Shown: positions 1-13,380 of the stretch, piece by piece
Layout: each line of letters starts with the position of its first letter
Numbering within the stretch: the stretch's first letter is position 1
The notes under the pieces: generated by a model
What the model was told of the DNA's origin: nothing
The model's input: only the letters and a program-made list of their open reading frames with translations
The model's database searches: none
NCBI RefSeq assembly: GCF_000764305.2
Contig: NW_025939545.1
Span: forward strand, 1 to 64,000
Source of the DNA: Hyalella azteca
Lineage: Eukaryota; Arthropoda; Malacostraca; Amphipoda; Hyalellidae
Direction of reading: 5' to 3'
DNA length: 64,000 bases
Position numbers and translations under genes: made by a program

Positions 1-178
1 TGATGTCTAAGATGGCTAAAGAAGGTAAGTAGAGTCGCCCGTGAATGCCTGATGTCTAAGATGGCTAAAGCAGGTAAGTAGAGTCAGTCGCCCGTGAATG
101 CATGATGTCTAAGATGGCTAAAGAAGGTAAGTAGAGTCGCCCGTGAATGCCTGATGTCTAAGATGGCTGAAGAGGGTC
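1..178. repeat. Tandem repeat, 49-53 bp unit, with a splice-donor motif in each unit
   Basis: Three near-identical units begin at 1, 50 and 103, and a diverged fourth begins near 152. Unit 2 is 53 bp because AGTC is duplicated inside it. Each of the first three units contains AAG or CAG followed by GTAAGT, a consensus metazoan 5' splice site, with the GT at 25, 74 and 127. The fourth unit has lost it. The array may extend to the left of the window. The local sequence is GC-richer than the rest. Confidence 0.9.
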
Positions 179-3100
179 AGCGGTCGTGAGGGTGAAAGTG
201 AAACAGATCAGGTCAGCCCTCGCCCGCCTCACCTGCTTCCCTCAGAAATTAACTTGGTTTTCGAGAGCCCAAGCGATGGGGGTTGGCTCTCGGTCGAAAC
301 ATCTGAGGCCAAGTAGACTGTGATTTTTTAACTTTATTGGTATAACATCGATGACGCTCCGAGTATGAACATCTTCAAGAACAGACTAGACGAAGCTATG
401 CAGGAGCATATGTTCAGTCTTAAAATGCCTAGCAAATTACGGATCAGGCAATAAGGCTAGCAGCTATCTCAATCAATCGTCAGTTATGGACAGATCGGGT
501 TCCAAAGGCCGAATCCCTTGTGAATCAAGTCACGAAAAATTCAAGAATCAGCAACAGCTAGGCCATGGGCTTATTTCTTCAGTGCCAACACTTCTATTCT
601 ATTTTATGAAGTAGTTCGTTGTATATATAAAGAAATTTTTCACGTTAGGAAAGGTTTAAATTCTCTGTCGATTAGCTATATACATCTTTAGTGTTAACCA
701 AAACCACAATAGCTATAACCAAATCTTAAACAAAACTGAAAGATATAATTATAAATTTAAAGGCAACTCCTCAAATGTTTAAAGTAGCCATAACAATGAC
801 TTCGAAGGAGTAATAATTGTGAATGCATGCAAGAAAACATCACAATGATTGCAGCAATAATTATGCAGCAAAATATTAGATTACCATCATAATAATGATT
901 ATGAAGGCACTGCAGCAAGTATGAAAGATAACATCATAAAAATGATTATGATTAGTGATAGAAGCTTTGAAGGAAAGAAGTTGCAAANGAAGTTGCAAAT
1001 GAAGTAATTATACTTGAAGTCTCTATGGAAAAAGCAAAAAATAATGCTCATGGCTCATTAAAGACAACAATATTTAGAATGATTTAAGGAACGATCATTC
1101 AAGCACATTTGCGATGCGTGTAATCTAAGGGCATTAAAATAGCCTAAAAAGTAGCACCGCTCTTTAGTACCCATGCATGATTAGTTTAATTAAGAACACC
1201 GAGACTACTGAGCTTTGCTGCTGAAAAATAAATTCAAAGAAGTCCAGTTTATTTGACTTGCAACTTCTTCAACGATCCTCGTCTGCCGTTCCGTTCATTG
1301 TTCGTGCTCTGAAAGTTTATTTCTGCTTCATGAATTTTAATTTGCAATTTTAGTGTGGTGAATTGCAGAATTATTTTGCGAATTTATGTTAATAAAGAAG
1401 ATGCGGGATTTTTACTATCAATAAATGGGCTCATCGTCCTTGCTGAATAAATATGTTGAGGTACTTTATACGACGAATACTTTCATTTTTACTTCTATAT
1501 TTTTACTGTTACTTTTATCTTTTCCTCGTAGTTTAATTCTGTGCGCATTTCATGAATGGATCTGTCTGCCACATTCATCCATCCATGAAATTATTTATGT
1601 CACACCGTCCAAGTAAAACTGCTAGTAAATCCAATTACATTTAATTATTCTAGTCTCGGCTTACCGCCCATAATTATTAGTTACGAACTAATGTCTTGGC
1701 AATCTTGTACACCAATAGTTGTTTTCATAAATTTTACGAACGAATACATTCAGTCACTCTATATTGCTTCATGTCATTCAAACACTAACAAAAATATATT
1801 TTTAACATAACAAGTGTACTTATTTGAAAATTTCATGTGTTAAAAGTTGCTTCTTTTGTTGTGTGGTAGAAAATAGAAAAAAACACGAATTAACATAAGA
1901 CCGTTCAGGTTAGTACGTTTATAACACGGAATAACAAAAACGAAGCCCACTTCGGAAAAAGTTTATAATTCAATCACGTGGAAGCCAATGCCAATAAGCA
2001 ATATTGATACATTTTAGTGCACTTAGGTAGTATTTTAAAAAATTGTAGATGAAATTGCGTTCTAAACACAATTTGACAAAGGCAGCTCAATGAAATATTA
2101 CACTACGCATTCAAAGGCAAGATGAACAGCATTACGTTATGCATACACACTTGCGACCGTGCTAGCCAACGTGTTTTGCAGTCTCTGGGCCGCGCGTTCT
2201 TGTGTTGAAGTGCACACGTATTTTTAAGCTGTTCTATTATGATGCAAAGGAGCTGAACTCCAGCACTACAGCAATGATGCATGGTTACACGGGGTTTTCT
2301 CGTCATGTCGAGAAGTTCAAATAAATGAGGCCACCTGAGATATGCTCCTCATCACTTTCTGCAGCCGTCGTGGGAACCAGAGTACGCAAGTTGATCCTAT
2401 AATATTATTTGAGAATATTCATATTTTTATTGTGGAACAATGTATCACATTAGAGCATGGTTTTCTATAATTTCATTAAAGTTATAAGATAACAGGATTT
2501 TATTAGCTCTGTCGAGTGAGTTATTTAGTCTGGTAGGATACTTTTGTACGATCATCACGAACTCAGAAAAAAGTCTAGCGGAAATTCTAATCTGAGTCAA
2601 ACGAATCCTAAAAACCAACGTCGGCATTTAACATTAAGTTGAGATTTCCAATTGCAAGTCTATCAAAGTATGCATAATACGAAAGAGTTTAGACCATAAT
2701 CGCTAAAATCTACTCGGATCAGAAAAACTGAACTCTTATTGCACTGAAGGCCAAACATTCCCATGATTTCATTTTCACTCGTACATTAATTAAGCATATG
2801 CGTGATTTTTTCCAAAAGAATTTTGCGACAAGTTATACTAATCAATGCAACAATAAATTTTTACTTCATGATGATATTTATTTTGCCATCGGAATCTATG
2901 TTGAATATACGTTCCCTATAAACAATTTTTCAGCGGCGTTTGAATAATTTCGTAGATTAGCATTTATGAAGGTCGTTTTCGTTTTACATGTACGTTTTAC
3001 TTGAATGGCGTCCCCTCTACTTCAAAAAATCTGATTTTTTCTCTAATTTTCGCCACACCTAACATCTACATATTGTATTTTTTCACAGATTAAATAGTAG

Positions 3101-5522
3101 AAGTAGAGTGAACACATCATTTTGCATGAACATAAATTTATCTTTCGTCAACAAAAACTAAGATGAAATGATTCAGGATAAATTCCTGTCTTCTATTTTA
3201 ATTAATTACGCATGTAGTTTTTTCTTATGCCATCACAATTTCAAATAATTCCTTCCAGTAACTGCATAAAAAAATTTTATGTACATTTTCATATTTCTTT
3301 GTTACTAAGCATATCGTTGAACAATCTTCTCGATTTTACGTCCTACTCATTAGTTCTTGTCTGCTCTATAATATTTTATATGGTCGAACTAAATAAATTC
3401 CTGATTATAAAAATAAGAAATGTTCGAGATTAATAAAGCCATTTTTGTGAGTACAATAAAGCGCAGTTATTGCAACGGCCAGTTCATTTTATTTAATAAT
3501 TTTTCCTCTTCATTCTTTTAACTCCTGGCAAGTGGGGCACTAGCCATGGCCCAGCATCACGGCTTACTTTATTCTCTGCCCAGGCCTTCAGCAGGCAGTA
3601 ATTTTCGCCTTTCACTTCTACCAGGGCGAGATCCACTTTTGAGTTGCAAATGACTTGGACCATTTCGATAACATGCGCGTGAAAGGGATGAGAAATGCCC
3701 TCGAAATGCTACCGACTGCGCTGGAGGCTAGAGGCTTTGATAATTTGTGTGTTACGCGAGTGCTTTGGTTGTTCAGCCCTGCTGTATGGACAAGATGGTT
3801 ACAGTAGTTGGTAGGCAATTATGGTTATTCACATAAGTGAAAATCACGTAGAAGTTAAGGTGGTTGTATTTTATATTTGTTTAATATTAAAATAATATCA
3901 AAAATACGTTGATATATACAAAAAATGTATTTATTTCACCCGTGAACATAAGTTCCTCAATTTTCATTCGTTTGACAGGAGAAATCGAATCTCTCCCGCC
4001 TCTTTATTTTTCACGTTTAACATCAATTTTTTTGTGAAGCTTTCCTTTATTAAAAGTTCTTAATCACATAGCATTCCTGATGCCTGTATTCTGTTATAAT
4101 ATAAAATACACCAGTATGATGCTTTAAACTTAACTGAACATGAAGGACCGATTGCTGGCCAATCTTCCGTTAAAGCGCTTGCCTTGATCGCGTCCGGTCA
4201 AATTATTTCTTTTAGTAATAATGAGTTGTAATATAATCAATTATAATTTAATAATTATAATTCAAAGTCATATTCGATACATGCAGAAAGTAATCAATTA
4301 ACAAGACATATATTTAGGTTTCCCATATTTGTCGAGTGCTCATGAAGACAAGTTTCTCGTCCGGTTTGACTGCTTCAATACGCGATAACTAAGCTCATGA
4401 ATCGGTGATGCAATATGTCTTACTTTGATTTAGTTAATCTCAAAAATGAGTATTTCTTGCTGTCAAATTTGCCCATTACCATTATTAACAACTTTTTCGT
4501 TAGATCAAAACTCCAAATTTCGTTTTGAACATATCAGCCAATGTTGGTTTTCCTCCAAGAGTTTAAGTCTTAACATGTTTACGGGAGCTGGCGCTTGTTT
4601 GTGCGCGAGCTCATGCCCGATGCACATAAGCTTGTGTTCGTTTACGAAAATTGGGATAATTTCATGAAGTTTGGGTGGGATCCAACCATGGGATTTGTAT
4701 CGAGGAACTCCAAACATTCGCTGTAATTTATCGGTTTAAATAACACTATCTAAAATAAAGTTTTATTACAACATAATCAAGTTTAAGAAACCGTATTGAT
4801 GCTCGGTGCATCATATTTTAATCATATTTTAAGAGGATGATAGGGCCTGCCCCAGCAAATGTCATTAATTCGAAAAGGGGGCCTATGCTTGTTGTTTGAA
4901 TTGGTGTAGTTAGTGAGAAAATTCTGCAGGTTGGACACAGATTTTTTGGTTCAAAACGTTAGTGTAGCTAAAAATATCGCATCAATAAAAATTGAACAAT
5001 TTTCTGTTTGTTTAAAATTATTAACATTGAAAAGTTAATATATATTAAATTTCAGGATATTGTAGTTAAGACTCATGGATAACAGGAAGAACGATTTTCT
5101 GCATCGGAAGAAATGGTCTCGTTTTCAAAAGTTGCTTGTTGATGATAATTTTCTTGAGGATGAATTTTGCCGCTTTTTACTTTATTTTTGCAGCTTTTGG
5201 TGATTTTTTGATGTAGATGAATACTGGCATCGACACAAAAAGCACGAAGCTTTTCGATAACAGATAACCTATCGATAACAGAGAAATTTTTCTACTCATG
5301 TGCCGTGATTGTCAGAACTCCAGGTAAATTTTTTACTCATTTTCCAACAACATTCTTATTCATCTTCAAACGAATTTATTTTCATTCAATTACACTGGAC
5401 AATTACTTCAAGTGAAAGTGATTGAGCATCAATATGGCTTTGTGTTCTCTTTTAGTACACGTTTCTGGTTTCCACCACAATTGATTATCAATAGAATGAA
5501 GCTAGATTGGGGAGACGTTTTT
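179..5522. other. Gene-free AT-rich stretch
   Basis: I see no supported gene, RNA or mobile element. All open frames are short and lack recognisable domains. Positions 830-1010 contain loosely repeated CATCATAA and ATGATTATG motifs and one ambiguous base at 988. Around 4240-4265 there is a small AT-only inverted repeat (AATTATAA and TTATAATT). Positions 180-300 are GC-richer, continuous with the array to the left. Confidence 0.5.
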
Positions 5523-5859
5523 ACATATATATATGTCGTGCTTAAATCGCGGAATCTCCTATTTCATGGAATCGGCAGCCAGTTTGCCGAATCTGTTCAA
5601 TCAGCATTTCTATACTATAAGAATCGGGGTTAGGACAGTCAGCTAAGTTTCTTTTAAATATTTAAATATAAAGGAACTACTGTATACAGAACTTGACCCA
5701 ACCTTTTCTAACTCTACCTGTTGATTTTTAATGTTCTAACTCTAACTTTAACGTCCGATTTTCTACATCAGCAATGAAATGCGGATTCTACAGATTCCGC
5801 AAACTAGCTGCCGATTCCATTGAATCGGCAATTCCGCGATTTCAGCACGACATATACAT
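5523..5859. mobile_element. MITE-like element with about 85-bp terminal inverted repeats
   Basis: The left arm (5523-5610) and right arm (5776-5859) are inverted copies with roughly 85% identity by eye. Both outer ends read ATATGTCGTGC or its complement. The arms share segments such as AAATCGCGGAAT, TGGAATCGGCAGC and AGTTTGC.GAATCTG. The 165-bp centre has no coding capacity. The 337-bp length with long arms and no transposase is typical of a nonautonomous DNA transposon or foldback element. The ends lie in TA-rich sequence, so a target-site duplication (possibly TA) cannot be fixed, and I cannot assign a superfamily. Confidence 0.75.
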
Positions 5860-8784
5860 TGAGTTTACTCATTCCGTAAATAACGATACAATCTACGGAA
5901 TCATTCAACATTTGTATGCCCAATTTCTTAGGGTTAACAAATAAATAAATTGCATCCTATAGAAAACAGTGCTGAATTTGATTCTCCTCGCACCGCTGAA
6001 AACAATTACGCCTGTGGATGCGTGGATGATCGGGAACATTTGACGACAATTCTGCTTAATATCAGTGATTCATCAGACAAACGTTAAACTGTGTTAAACA
6101 CTCCAACTAACGTCATGTCTGAATGTTTAAATCAAATATATGCATATTTTAGTAAATACTATCATAGAGACATGGCCTTGTGTTTCTGTGCAATATCGGT
6201 GTGAGTTAACCCAAACTAATCCACACCCATTCGATTACATCGGCTTCCGTTGCTTTTATTTTTTCATCACCCGCGCCAGTTAAGATGTGTGCCTCAGTAT
6301 CTGATCCGTTTTATCTAAATTTTTGGTAGAAACAAGAAAAATCTTCCTATTTCCTTTAGAAAAATTTAAATTGAAGCGATATAAATCATCTTCGTAAGAT
6401 CCGGCTTGCGTTTTCTTCGTTACGAAGTTTTCCATATTTCTGTAGCAAATTTGTTTGCGGCAGCTTTGTAGTGCAACCAACTTATTGATTGATGAACGAT
6501 CGTCAAAATGACAGACACATTAATATCAATATTTTTCAAATAATAATTTTTTCGTTATATTGCCCAACCAGCGTGATTTTTTCGCGTTTCATCGTAGCTT
6601 CAAACATTTTTTGTTTAGGATACGTTTACAATGAAATCTTAATTAAGTAATTGATTTGCAAGAATATTTTTCTTCCGATATTCATTTTTGAATGAAAAAG
6701 AATCATTTGATGAATGAGATGAATTGCATGTATAGACAGCGCTAATTTCCGTTGTCAGCATTCATGCTCTTAGTTATTTTAGTTATTCAATATTAAGTTA
6801 GAATAATCTAATTAACTTTAATTTTTGAAATCATATGAACGTGTAACACTTTTTTTATACTAAATATTGATCCATGCGCGTTTACCTCAATCCATATGAT
6901 GCCGTTGAATCTACGGCTAATTTTTTTCACTCTCATTGATAACAACAACCAGCAACATGAACCAGTGTTAAGTTAGCCGCACTCAAGCAATTCAAGGCAA
7001 GTGATTCATAGGTGAGCCACAAGCACGGCGCACGATTAGTGTCCGTTTGGCTGCACAAAATAATCCCAAGGTTCGAGGTCAGGTAAAATTGGGACCACAC
7101 TTTCAAAGAGAGAGAAGACCACCAATTTGTCTGAGTCATTTCTGCTCATCCGAGATGTATTTCAATGTTATATGGCCTGTTGCCTTCTTGTATGACATGT
7201 ATCGGATTGACGTGTGCTTCCACTTCTTATAAACATTATAAACAGTGCCATATTAAATAATTTAATCAATATTAATAAATGTAAGAGCGTCCCTCCACTA
7301 CATTTACTGTTCCCTTTCTACAGCAATTTCACCGCAGCAGTAGACAGTAATAAAGTCATAAACTCAGACGGTCCTAATAAACTGTTCAGCCACTCTGACC
7401 ATTTCTGCGATCCTGCGGCTCATGTATTTAATATATAAAAATGATAATGAGAATTGGCATAGTGTCAATTGGAGCTCTTCAATCTTCAGTGCCAATCAAT
7501 CTTCAGTGTCAATTGTTGAAAATCTTGATGATTAATTTTTTCGTTTATAATGATGTAGCCAAACGCACCCTGTTAATGAGATTACCTTAATTTACTAAAA
7601 AGATGGGCAAAAAATTTTATATTTGATCATCGGAAGTTTGTGTGCCTTGAATACCAAACTTTAATCAAGGTCCTGTTCTAGAGCAGAAAGAAGAACAAAA
7701 ACATTGTAGCTTAATAACTTGTCTGTCTTAGTCACGTTTATTAATGCTTCAACATTACTGAACTACTGGATTAGTTACGCATTATAACAAACACCCACAC
7801 CTTATTTTGTGCTCAGCAAGAACTCGCTTCAATCCAAATTTGTTCAGAGAGCAGCGAATTTACGGCCAGAAATTATTCAGATATAACGTCGAGAGACGGT
7901 CAAACACAACAGCAGTAGTACGGTCACTAGCTAGCAGCAGCGTCGCCCAACAGGACGATTTTACCGCCATTTCGAAATATGTGCGTGTTTCATATTTTTG
8001 CAGTAATCACTTCATACGTGAACTCGAATACGATCCGCTCTAAGAAAGCCTGAGACGCTGCGGATGCAACCTGGCTAAATTAAAGCATATTAGGATAAAA
8101 TAATATGGGGTCATACAGAAGAAATCATATTAATCAAAATCTATTATCATGCGAGTAAATCATACTCAATCTGTATCATATCTAATCATACTCTATATGT
8201 CGTCTAAAATTTCTTGTTGCGTTTATTTTGCAACAATCAAATTGCAAACAATTTATTTAATTTTTCTCCGTGGGTGCCAACAGAGTTCTCCAAAAATTCA
8301 TTGTGACAAACTTTATATCAATTAAATATTTGGTTTTATTTCATTTTGTAGAAGTGAAATATATTTATTGGAACGTCATGTAAGTTTTACGAAGATGAAT
8401 TTTTCGCCTCTGAAACTCACTTGAAATATAGACAACCTTATCTCGTCTTTGAAGGAATTCATTTAAATAAATCGTATTCATTGTAATTTCTACGAATATG
8501 GCTTCTCCGATTATTCAGCATCAGTTAATTTCGCGTGTAAAGTTAATTGTTCTTACGTGTGTAGGAGCAAACAGACCTCAACGTCTTCAAACATAGAATT
8601 CAGGGTTATAATTAATGAAACGTTACTTATATATGGCTCATTATCTTGCTAGGTTCCACATAAACGAAGTTACCATAAAATTTTTAATATTTATAGCGAA
8701 TTTAACGTAAATTTCTAAGTATACGTTGAAGAAATTCATATCCTTCAAGAAATATCTTCTAAAATGTTTCAGCAAGTTTGACAA
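5860..8784. other. Gene-free stretch
   Basis: I find no supported gene. The short open frames at 6933-7232 overlap on both strands and match nothing I know. At 7478-7518 a motif close to CTTCAGTGCCAATCAAT occurs twice in a row. The remainder is AT-rich with no visible structure. Confidence 0.5.
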
Positions 8785-8932
8785 CAGGGCCCATACTTTT
8801 AAAGAAAGTTAAAAGATCGTAAGTTTATCAGCCAATCATTGACGGCCTTTCAAGCAAAATCCACCAATCATAGACAAGAAAATAGAGCGTAACTACTTAT
8901 GTTCACTTAACGAGTTTTGAAAGTATGGCCCT
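8785..8932. mobile_element. Short MITE-like element, about 148 bp
   Basis: The left end (near 8786) reads AGGGCCCATACTTTTAAA. The right end (to about 8932) is its inverted copy with one C missing and a few changes, giving roughly 18-bp terminal inverted repeats. Internally CCAATCAtt/taGAC occurs twice, about 30 bp apart. There is no coding capacity. I could not define a target-site duplication, so the class is unassigned. Confidence 0.5.
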
Positions 8933-11925
8933 AGGATCTCGCGGAGACGCTCCGTAGCACATTGTAGATGAGCAACTGCGAGCGCCCTCATAAATCATGC
9001 TTTTTAATGTAGTCTGATGCCTCAAACTGTCTGAATAATTAATAGGTCTCTTGCCCAACGTGAGAGCTCCACAGGAAAGATTCCTAGCGTTGAAGTGAAG
9101 TGGGAATGTGCCCAAATTATTGGTCTAAAACCATTAATTGTGTCTAATGCATGACTTTATTAAATTCAGTGCCATTAATTCAATGTGATAGTTCACATTT
9201 GAATCGTTTAATAATTTGCAGTCTGTACGCACTCTGTTCCAAGGTGTGTGGCTCCTGGTCTTGATTTTAATTATTTTGATAACGGGAATTAGACAAAAAA
9301 TGTGAATAATGTTTCTCAATACGTCCGACTCATTAAGCGGATCGTGAATGAAAAAATGAACAGAAATAAGCTTATCGATATAATAGCTTATTAAAAGGGG
9401 ACGCATACACATTGTAGCCTCCGACTCACTTAATTATTTGATCACCTCATCCTCGCTGATGAGTGCAAACATTAATTATAATATGTGTGGTAATCGATCA
9501 TTTTTGTTCATTCATTTCTATCACTTTGTTTCATTTCACTTCAGGCAAACTGAATCAAAACGAGAGATCATTGTTCAGCCTTTGATTAGTTTCCTATTTT
9601 GCTTAAGACGTTCGAAAGATTCATTGGAAATTTATTATTAGAGCACATTTTTCCGTATAAATAAAGAGGTTGCTTATTCGGCTGTGAACGATTCGATGCT
9701 GCAACTGAAATGAAATAAAATATGGAGCTAAATTTCAAATCCAGTATTGTGTCCCTATAGTCATCTAAAATTTATGACTTAGTACACTCGAGCTTATTGA
9801 TTTTCGAGATCCTTTCAAGTCATTATTCAGTGAATTTACGCTAAAATCATCGCAAAAAAGCTGTGTTGTCGTGATGAATGGCGTGATTTAATTTTAGCAG
9901 ACGCATTAATTTCGGAAGCGAGGTTTTCTCACTTTAGCTCGCGAACCATAATCAGAAACACGTGGATCAATGTTAGAGCACTCGTTACTATTCAATTATT
10001 TTCCCCAGACAGAGCGAGATCAAACGATTGTGTCAAGTTGCCTCAGTTAAAAAAACTGAAGCCGAAAGTATTCAAGTCTAACATGTTGCCTCGCTCTATG
10101 AGGGAACGGCAGTATTTTTCTTTAACACAAGCGATGTTTATGGAGACCAGGTGAGAAATGTTCAACGGGAAAATTGGCCTGCTGTTATCGTCTGTTAAAT
10201 TATTACACCTCAGGATTATCATCAACGTAAATACAGAATCCTTGATCAGTCTAGAGTGATTGGGCATTTGATGCATGGCTCTGTTCTTGCTACATCGCAG
10301 ATTCTGTATCTGACATCAACTTATGGACATATCGATGACTAACAGATTCCAGAACTAGCAGCGTTTTAACCACATGTTCTCCGAATAATTGATATCCTGT
10401 ATCTGACTTCAAAGTATTGACGCTTAGATCCTGTAGCATAGAATACACTTATCCATCACGCCCGTGTTTTCGACACTCTACGAACTTGGAGGGATTTTCG
10501 TTTCTATTTTAGGCTGCAAATTCATTTTCATTACTTTTCCTTTGTGTGTTTAAATTCTGGGATTTAACTTTGGTATTCTACCATGGCAGAACTTTGTTAT
10601 AATTCAACTTACTGTAAATTGAAAAAATTTCGGATTACAACTATGTTACGAGTCATGTTCAGAGGCTGTATGAACAATAGCCTTAGCCAATGGGCTGAGA
10701 TCTAGCCGTTGTTGACATCGTTAAAACGTCAACTAATTCATCATGTATGCGCAGTGGGCTTGAGGATGAAATGAATTAGAAAAAATTCATTTGGAAATAC
10801 ATATGCATTCAAGAATTCAACTCTGAATTTTTATCATGTAATATCCCTACACGACGAAAGAATCCAAAAGGAATTTAATCGGATATGAAGCCCAATCAAT
10901 ATTGGAAGTTTTCATTGAAAATTTTTTTTGCAGTCAAGTGTTTACAAGCTACTCAAGGATTTTTCAGTGTGAAAAGATTGTGTTACGCGAGTTTTTATTA
11001 CAGTCATGAGATAAAGAGGTCATTAAAGAATATTGTTGTGTAGTTCACAACGTACATGACTCGCTTTGTTTATAATAACCCAGATTAAATAAATAAAAGG
11101 TTGAGGCTTCTCGTGCACATTTGATTCCATCCCTTAATGCTGTAATAGGAGGTGTCGTCAGGAGCCAATGCCATTCAATAGACAAGACGATTATAGACCC
11201 ACGACAATACGTAACCTCTGAATTCGCTCTTCGTTTCATTAAGTATTTACCTATTCGAAATTTACCCTAGTTGCTCCGATGATTCGGTAAGCTAATTTAG
11301 TTTGATGCATTTATTTTGTATACAATATTCTTGAACCATATTGTTGAATACCACGTTAACCTGTTTATCTCGTATTACAAAATTGTCGTGTTTTTATGTG
11401 CAAAGCTCACCATCAATAAACGTGATAAAAGTATCGAATCATCGCATTAATTTCACGAAACTTTGGGGAAACTTTTATATAAACTCAATAAATTAAATAG
11501 ATCTGACTCAATGAAAACAATTCATTGAAGTTCATCAAAACAAATCATCCATTTTTTTTATCCGATTTTAAGTTAATACCATATCTTCGCATATTGTATT
11601 TAGTTTTTTTTTTGTATACTATGCATAGAGAAAATGAATTTGCTAATTTCCACGCTGAGATAAATAATCTAATTGCTCTAGACAAAATATTCGCTTAAAG
11701 TGACACGTTGCTGCGACGATCGAATACGATTCAGCATACATTTCCAAAGAAGTTTCAGGTAATGGTCAATATTTTATTTAATTCCGAACGCTGTTATGAT
11801 CAAGCCCTAGCACATCTTTTAAATGAATCAAAGTCCTTTACTCGACATGAAGTCCAAATAAAACTCACAGAAGAAATCTAGCTGTGTAAAGCACTGTTGT
11901 TTTGCAGCAGACAAATTGCAGTGTT
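8933..11925. other. Gene-free stretch
   Basis: No gene or element can be supported. A 19-bp motif close to ATTCTGTATCTGACATCAA is present near 10301 and again, slightly changed, near 10394. Small open frames on both strands look like chance. Confidence 0.45.
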
Positions 11926-12140
11926 GGCGCAATGATAAGTTAAAATATTGCCTCATCTCACTTTACGATGATATTCGGTCACTTAGCTACTGCTTGGAGC
12001 AATAATAAGTTGCGATACTACCTCTTCACATTCCGCGATGATTGTCGGTCTCGTGGTAACAACTTGGAATAATGATAAGTTGCGATACTGCCTAACCACA
12101 CTACTCGATAATTATTGTGTCTCTTGGTTATTGCTTGACT
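11926..12140. repeat. Degenerate 70-bp tandem repeat, three units
   Basis: The motif AATNATAAGT recurs at 11931, 12001 and 12071, exactly 70 bp apart. It is followed each time by related text (GATACTGCCT, then a CAC/TCAC stretch, CGATGAT, CGGTC or GTGTC, and CTTGGA). The units are clearly diverged, so the array is old. Confidence 0.75.
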
Positions 12141-12222
12141 TGAGAAATTGGCAGTCAATGCCCTTATGTTTGGGAAAAATGTCGCGTTGTAGGGTCAATC
12201 AGCCTGCCCAGTGAATAAAATG

Positions 12223-12272
12223 AACTTCCAAGGAAGTTGATTTTTGGAGTTCAATAAACTTCCTTGGAAGTA
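12223..12272. repeat. Inverted repeat, 15-16 bp arms
   Basis: AACTTCCAAGGAAGTT at 12223-12238 is matched in inverted orientation at 12257-12272 with one mismatch, separated by 18 bp. It could form a stable stem-loop. No associated gene is evident. Confidence 0.7.
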
Positions 12273-13123
12273 TTCGATCAAAGAGGTTCAGCGCATAACG
12301 CCTTATTTACAGATAAAAAGTTTCTTCACAGTGGAAGCATATTTATCATAGTTTTACCTCATGCTTATTTTATTGTGGTGCATAGACGTTTCTTGAACGT
12401 AAGTCACAATTACTATGGACTGAGAAAGAGGGATAAATTAATCATTTCGTGGGGTAAATTAAAAGAGGAGCAGTTGTACTTAACTTTGTTCCTCCTGTTG
12501 CAGCGAAAATTTATGAATGCATCAATAATGTCTGAGAAATTAAGTAATACTGATTTTTCATGTTCATATTTGCTTAATATTATATTATCAGAACTTCTGT
12601 TGACCTATAAGCGAGAACTGTGACATTTATCATGCCCAACATTTTGCGTTCAACACCCTAAGTTTTTATTCATGCAAATTAACGTATTTGTCGCACACAG
12701 TATAGTGTAAAGCAAATTGATAAGAAAGGTGACATTCGAACTGTTCCATCCTGTGCGATGGACGAACTTCATTTATTATTATTATCATTATTATGTTATT
12801 ATTGTTCTGCGGGTTGCGAAGAGAATGTATTGAAATTTTTGCATCCTGCAATATAATCATTTTCTCGTTGAATCTCGTTTTTTTATAACTTTTTAATAAT
12901 CATGTGCAACTGCACAATATATTGAGATACCAACAATAAGCCAACACTGAAGTTGAGACTAGAGAGATGAATGTTTTAAAGGAACATTTTCTTTGTGACT
13001 TAAAGTGATATGAAAGTTCGTCACTGATTGGCGAACTTCCATAGCGACGTTCGAGATGAATATCGTCATTAATATTCGTACGTGTTGTCAATCATGGCGT
13101 TGTTGACAAGCTGGTAAAATATT
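12273..13123. other. Gene-free stretch with an imperfect ATT microsatellite
   Basis: Positions 12772-12804 are an interrupted ATT repeat. A long open frame runs from 12264 to 12623 but begins with TTG and has no upstream ATG, so I do not call it a gene. I see nothing else. Confidence 0.5.
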
Positions 13124-13380
13124 GCTGAATATTTAGCGACAAGTGCAGCTATGTATCTATGTTATGCCTGGCTGTGTTCCAACACGAAGCTGACACGATC
13201 AGTCGAGGAATAATTCAACCTGAAAAATTGTTTCCACTGGAGAACCCGTCGGTGCCGACGAACGAAGGCTCGTTCGTTGAGCTTGAAAGCCTTCAATTAA
13301 AAGTGACGGAGGCAGAACGCTCTCCCACGACGTCTGGGAGCCTTAAGTTATTGCTGACGTTCCAAGGGAAACAACGCTAA
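13124..13380 (+). CDS. Possible terminal coding exon or small ORF, unknown product
   Basis: A frame is open from just after a stop near 13124 to the TAA at 13378-13380. The first ATG is at 13159 and would give a 73-residue protein. I do not recognise the product. Reasons to take it seriously: codon choice is clearly GC-richer than the surrounding DNA (GTG, CTG, ACG, GAG, CCG are frequent), the peptide is balanced and polar with many E, S, T and L, and an AATAAA polyadenylation hexamer starts at 13387, seven bases after the stop. It has no cysteine cluster, signal peptide or membrane segment. The two small palindromes inside it (CGTCGGTGCCGACG and an AACGAACGA stem) are a competing explanation for the composition. 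A 3' terminal exon of a gene lying to the left is as likely as a single-exon gene. Confidence 0.3.

Noticed and set aside
12264..12623. Longest open frame in the window (119 codons, plus strand)
   Set aside because: It begins at TTG and its first ATG is far inside. It is AT-rich with no domain, and its start lies in the right arm of an inverted repeat.
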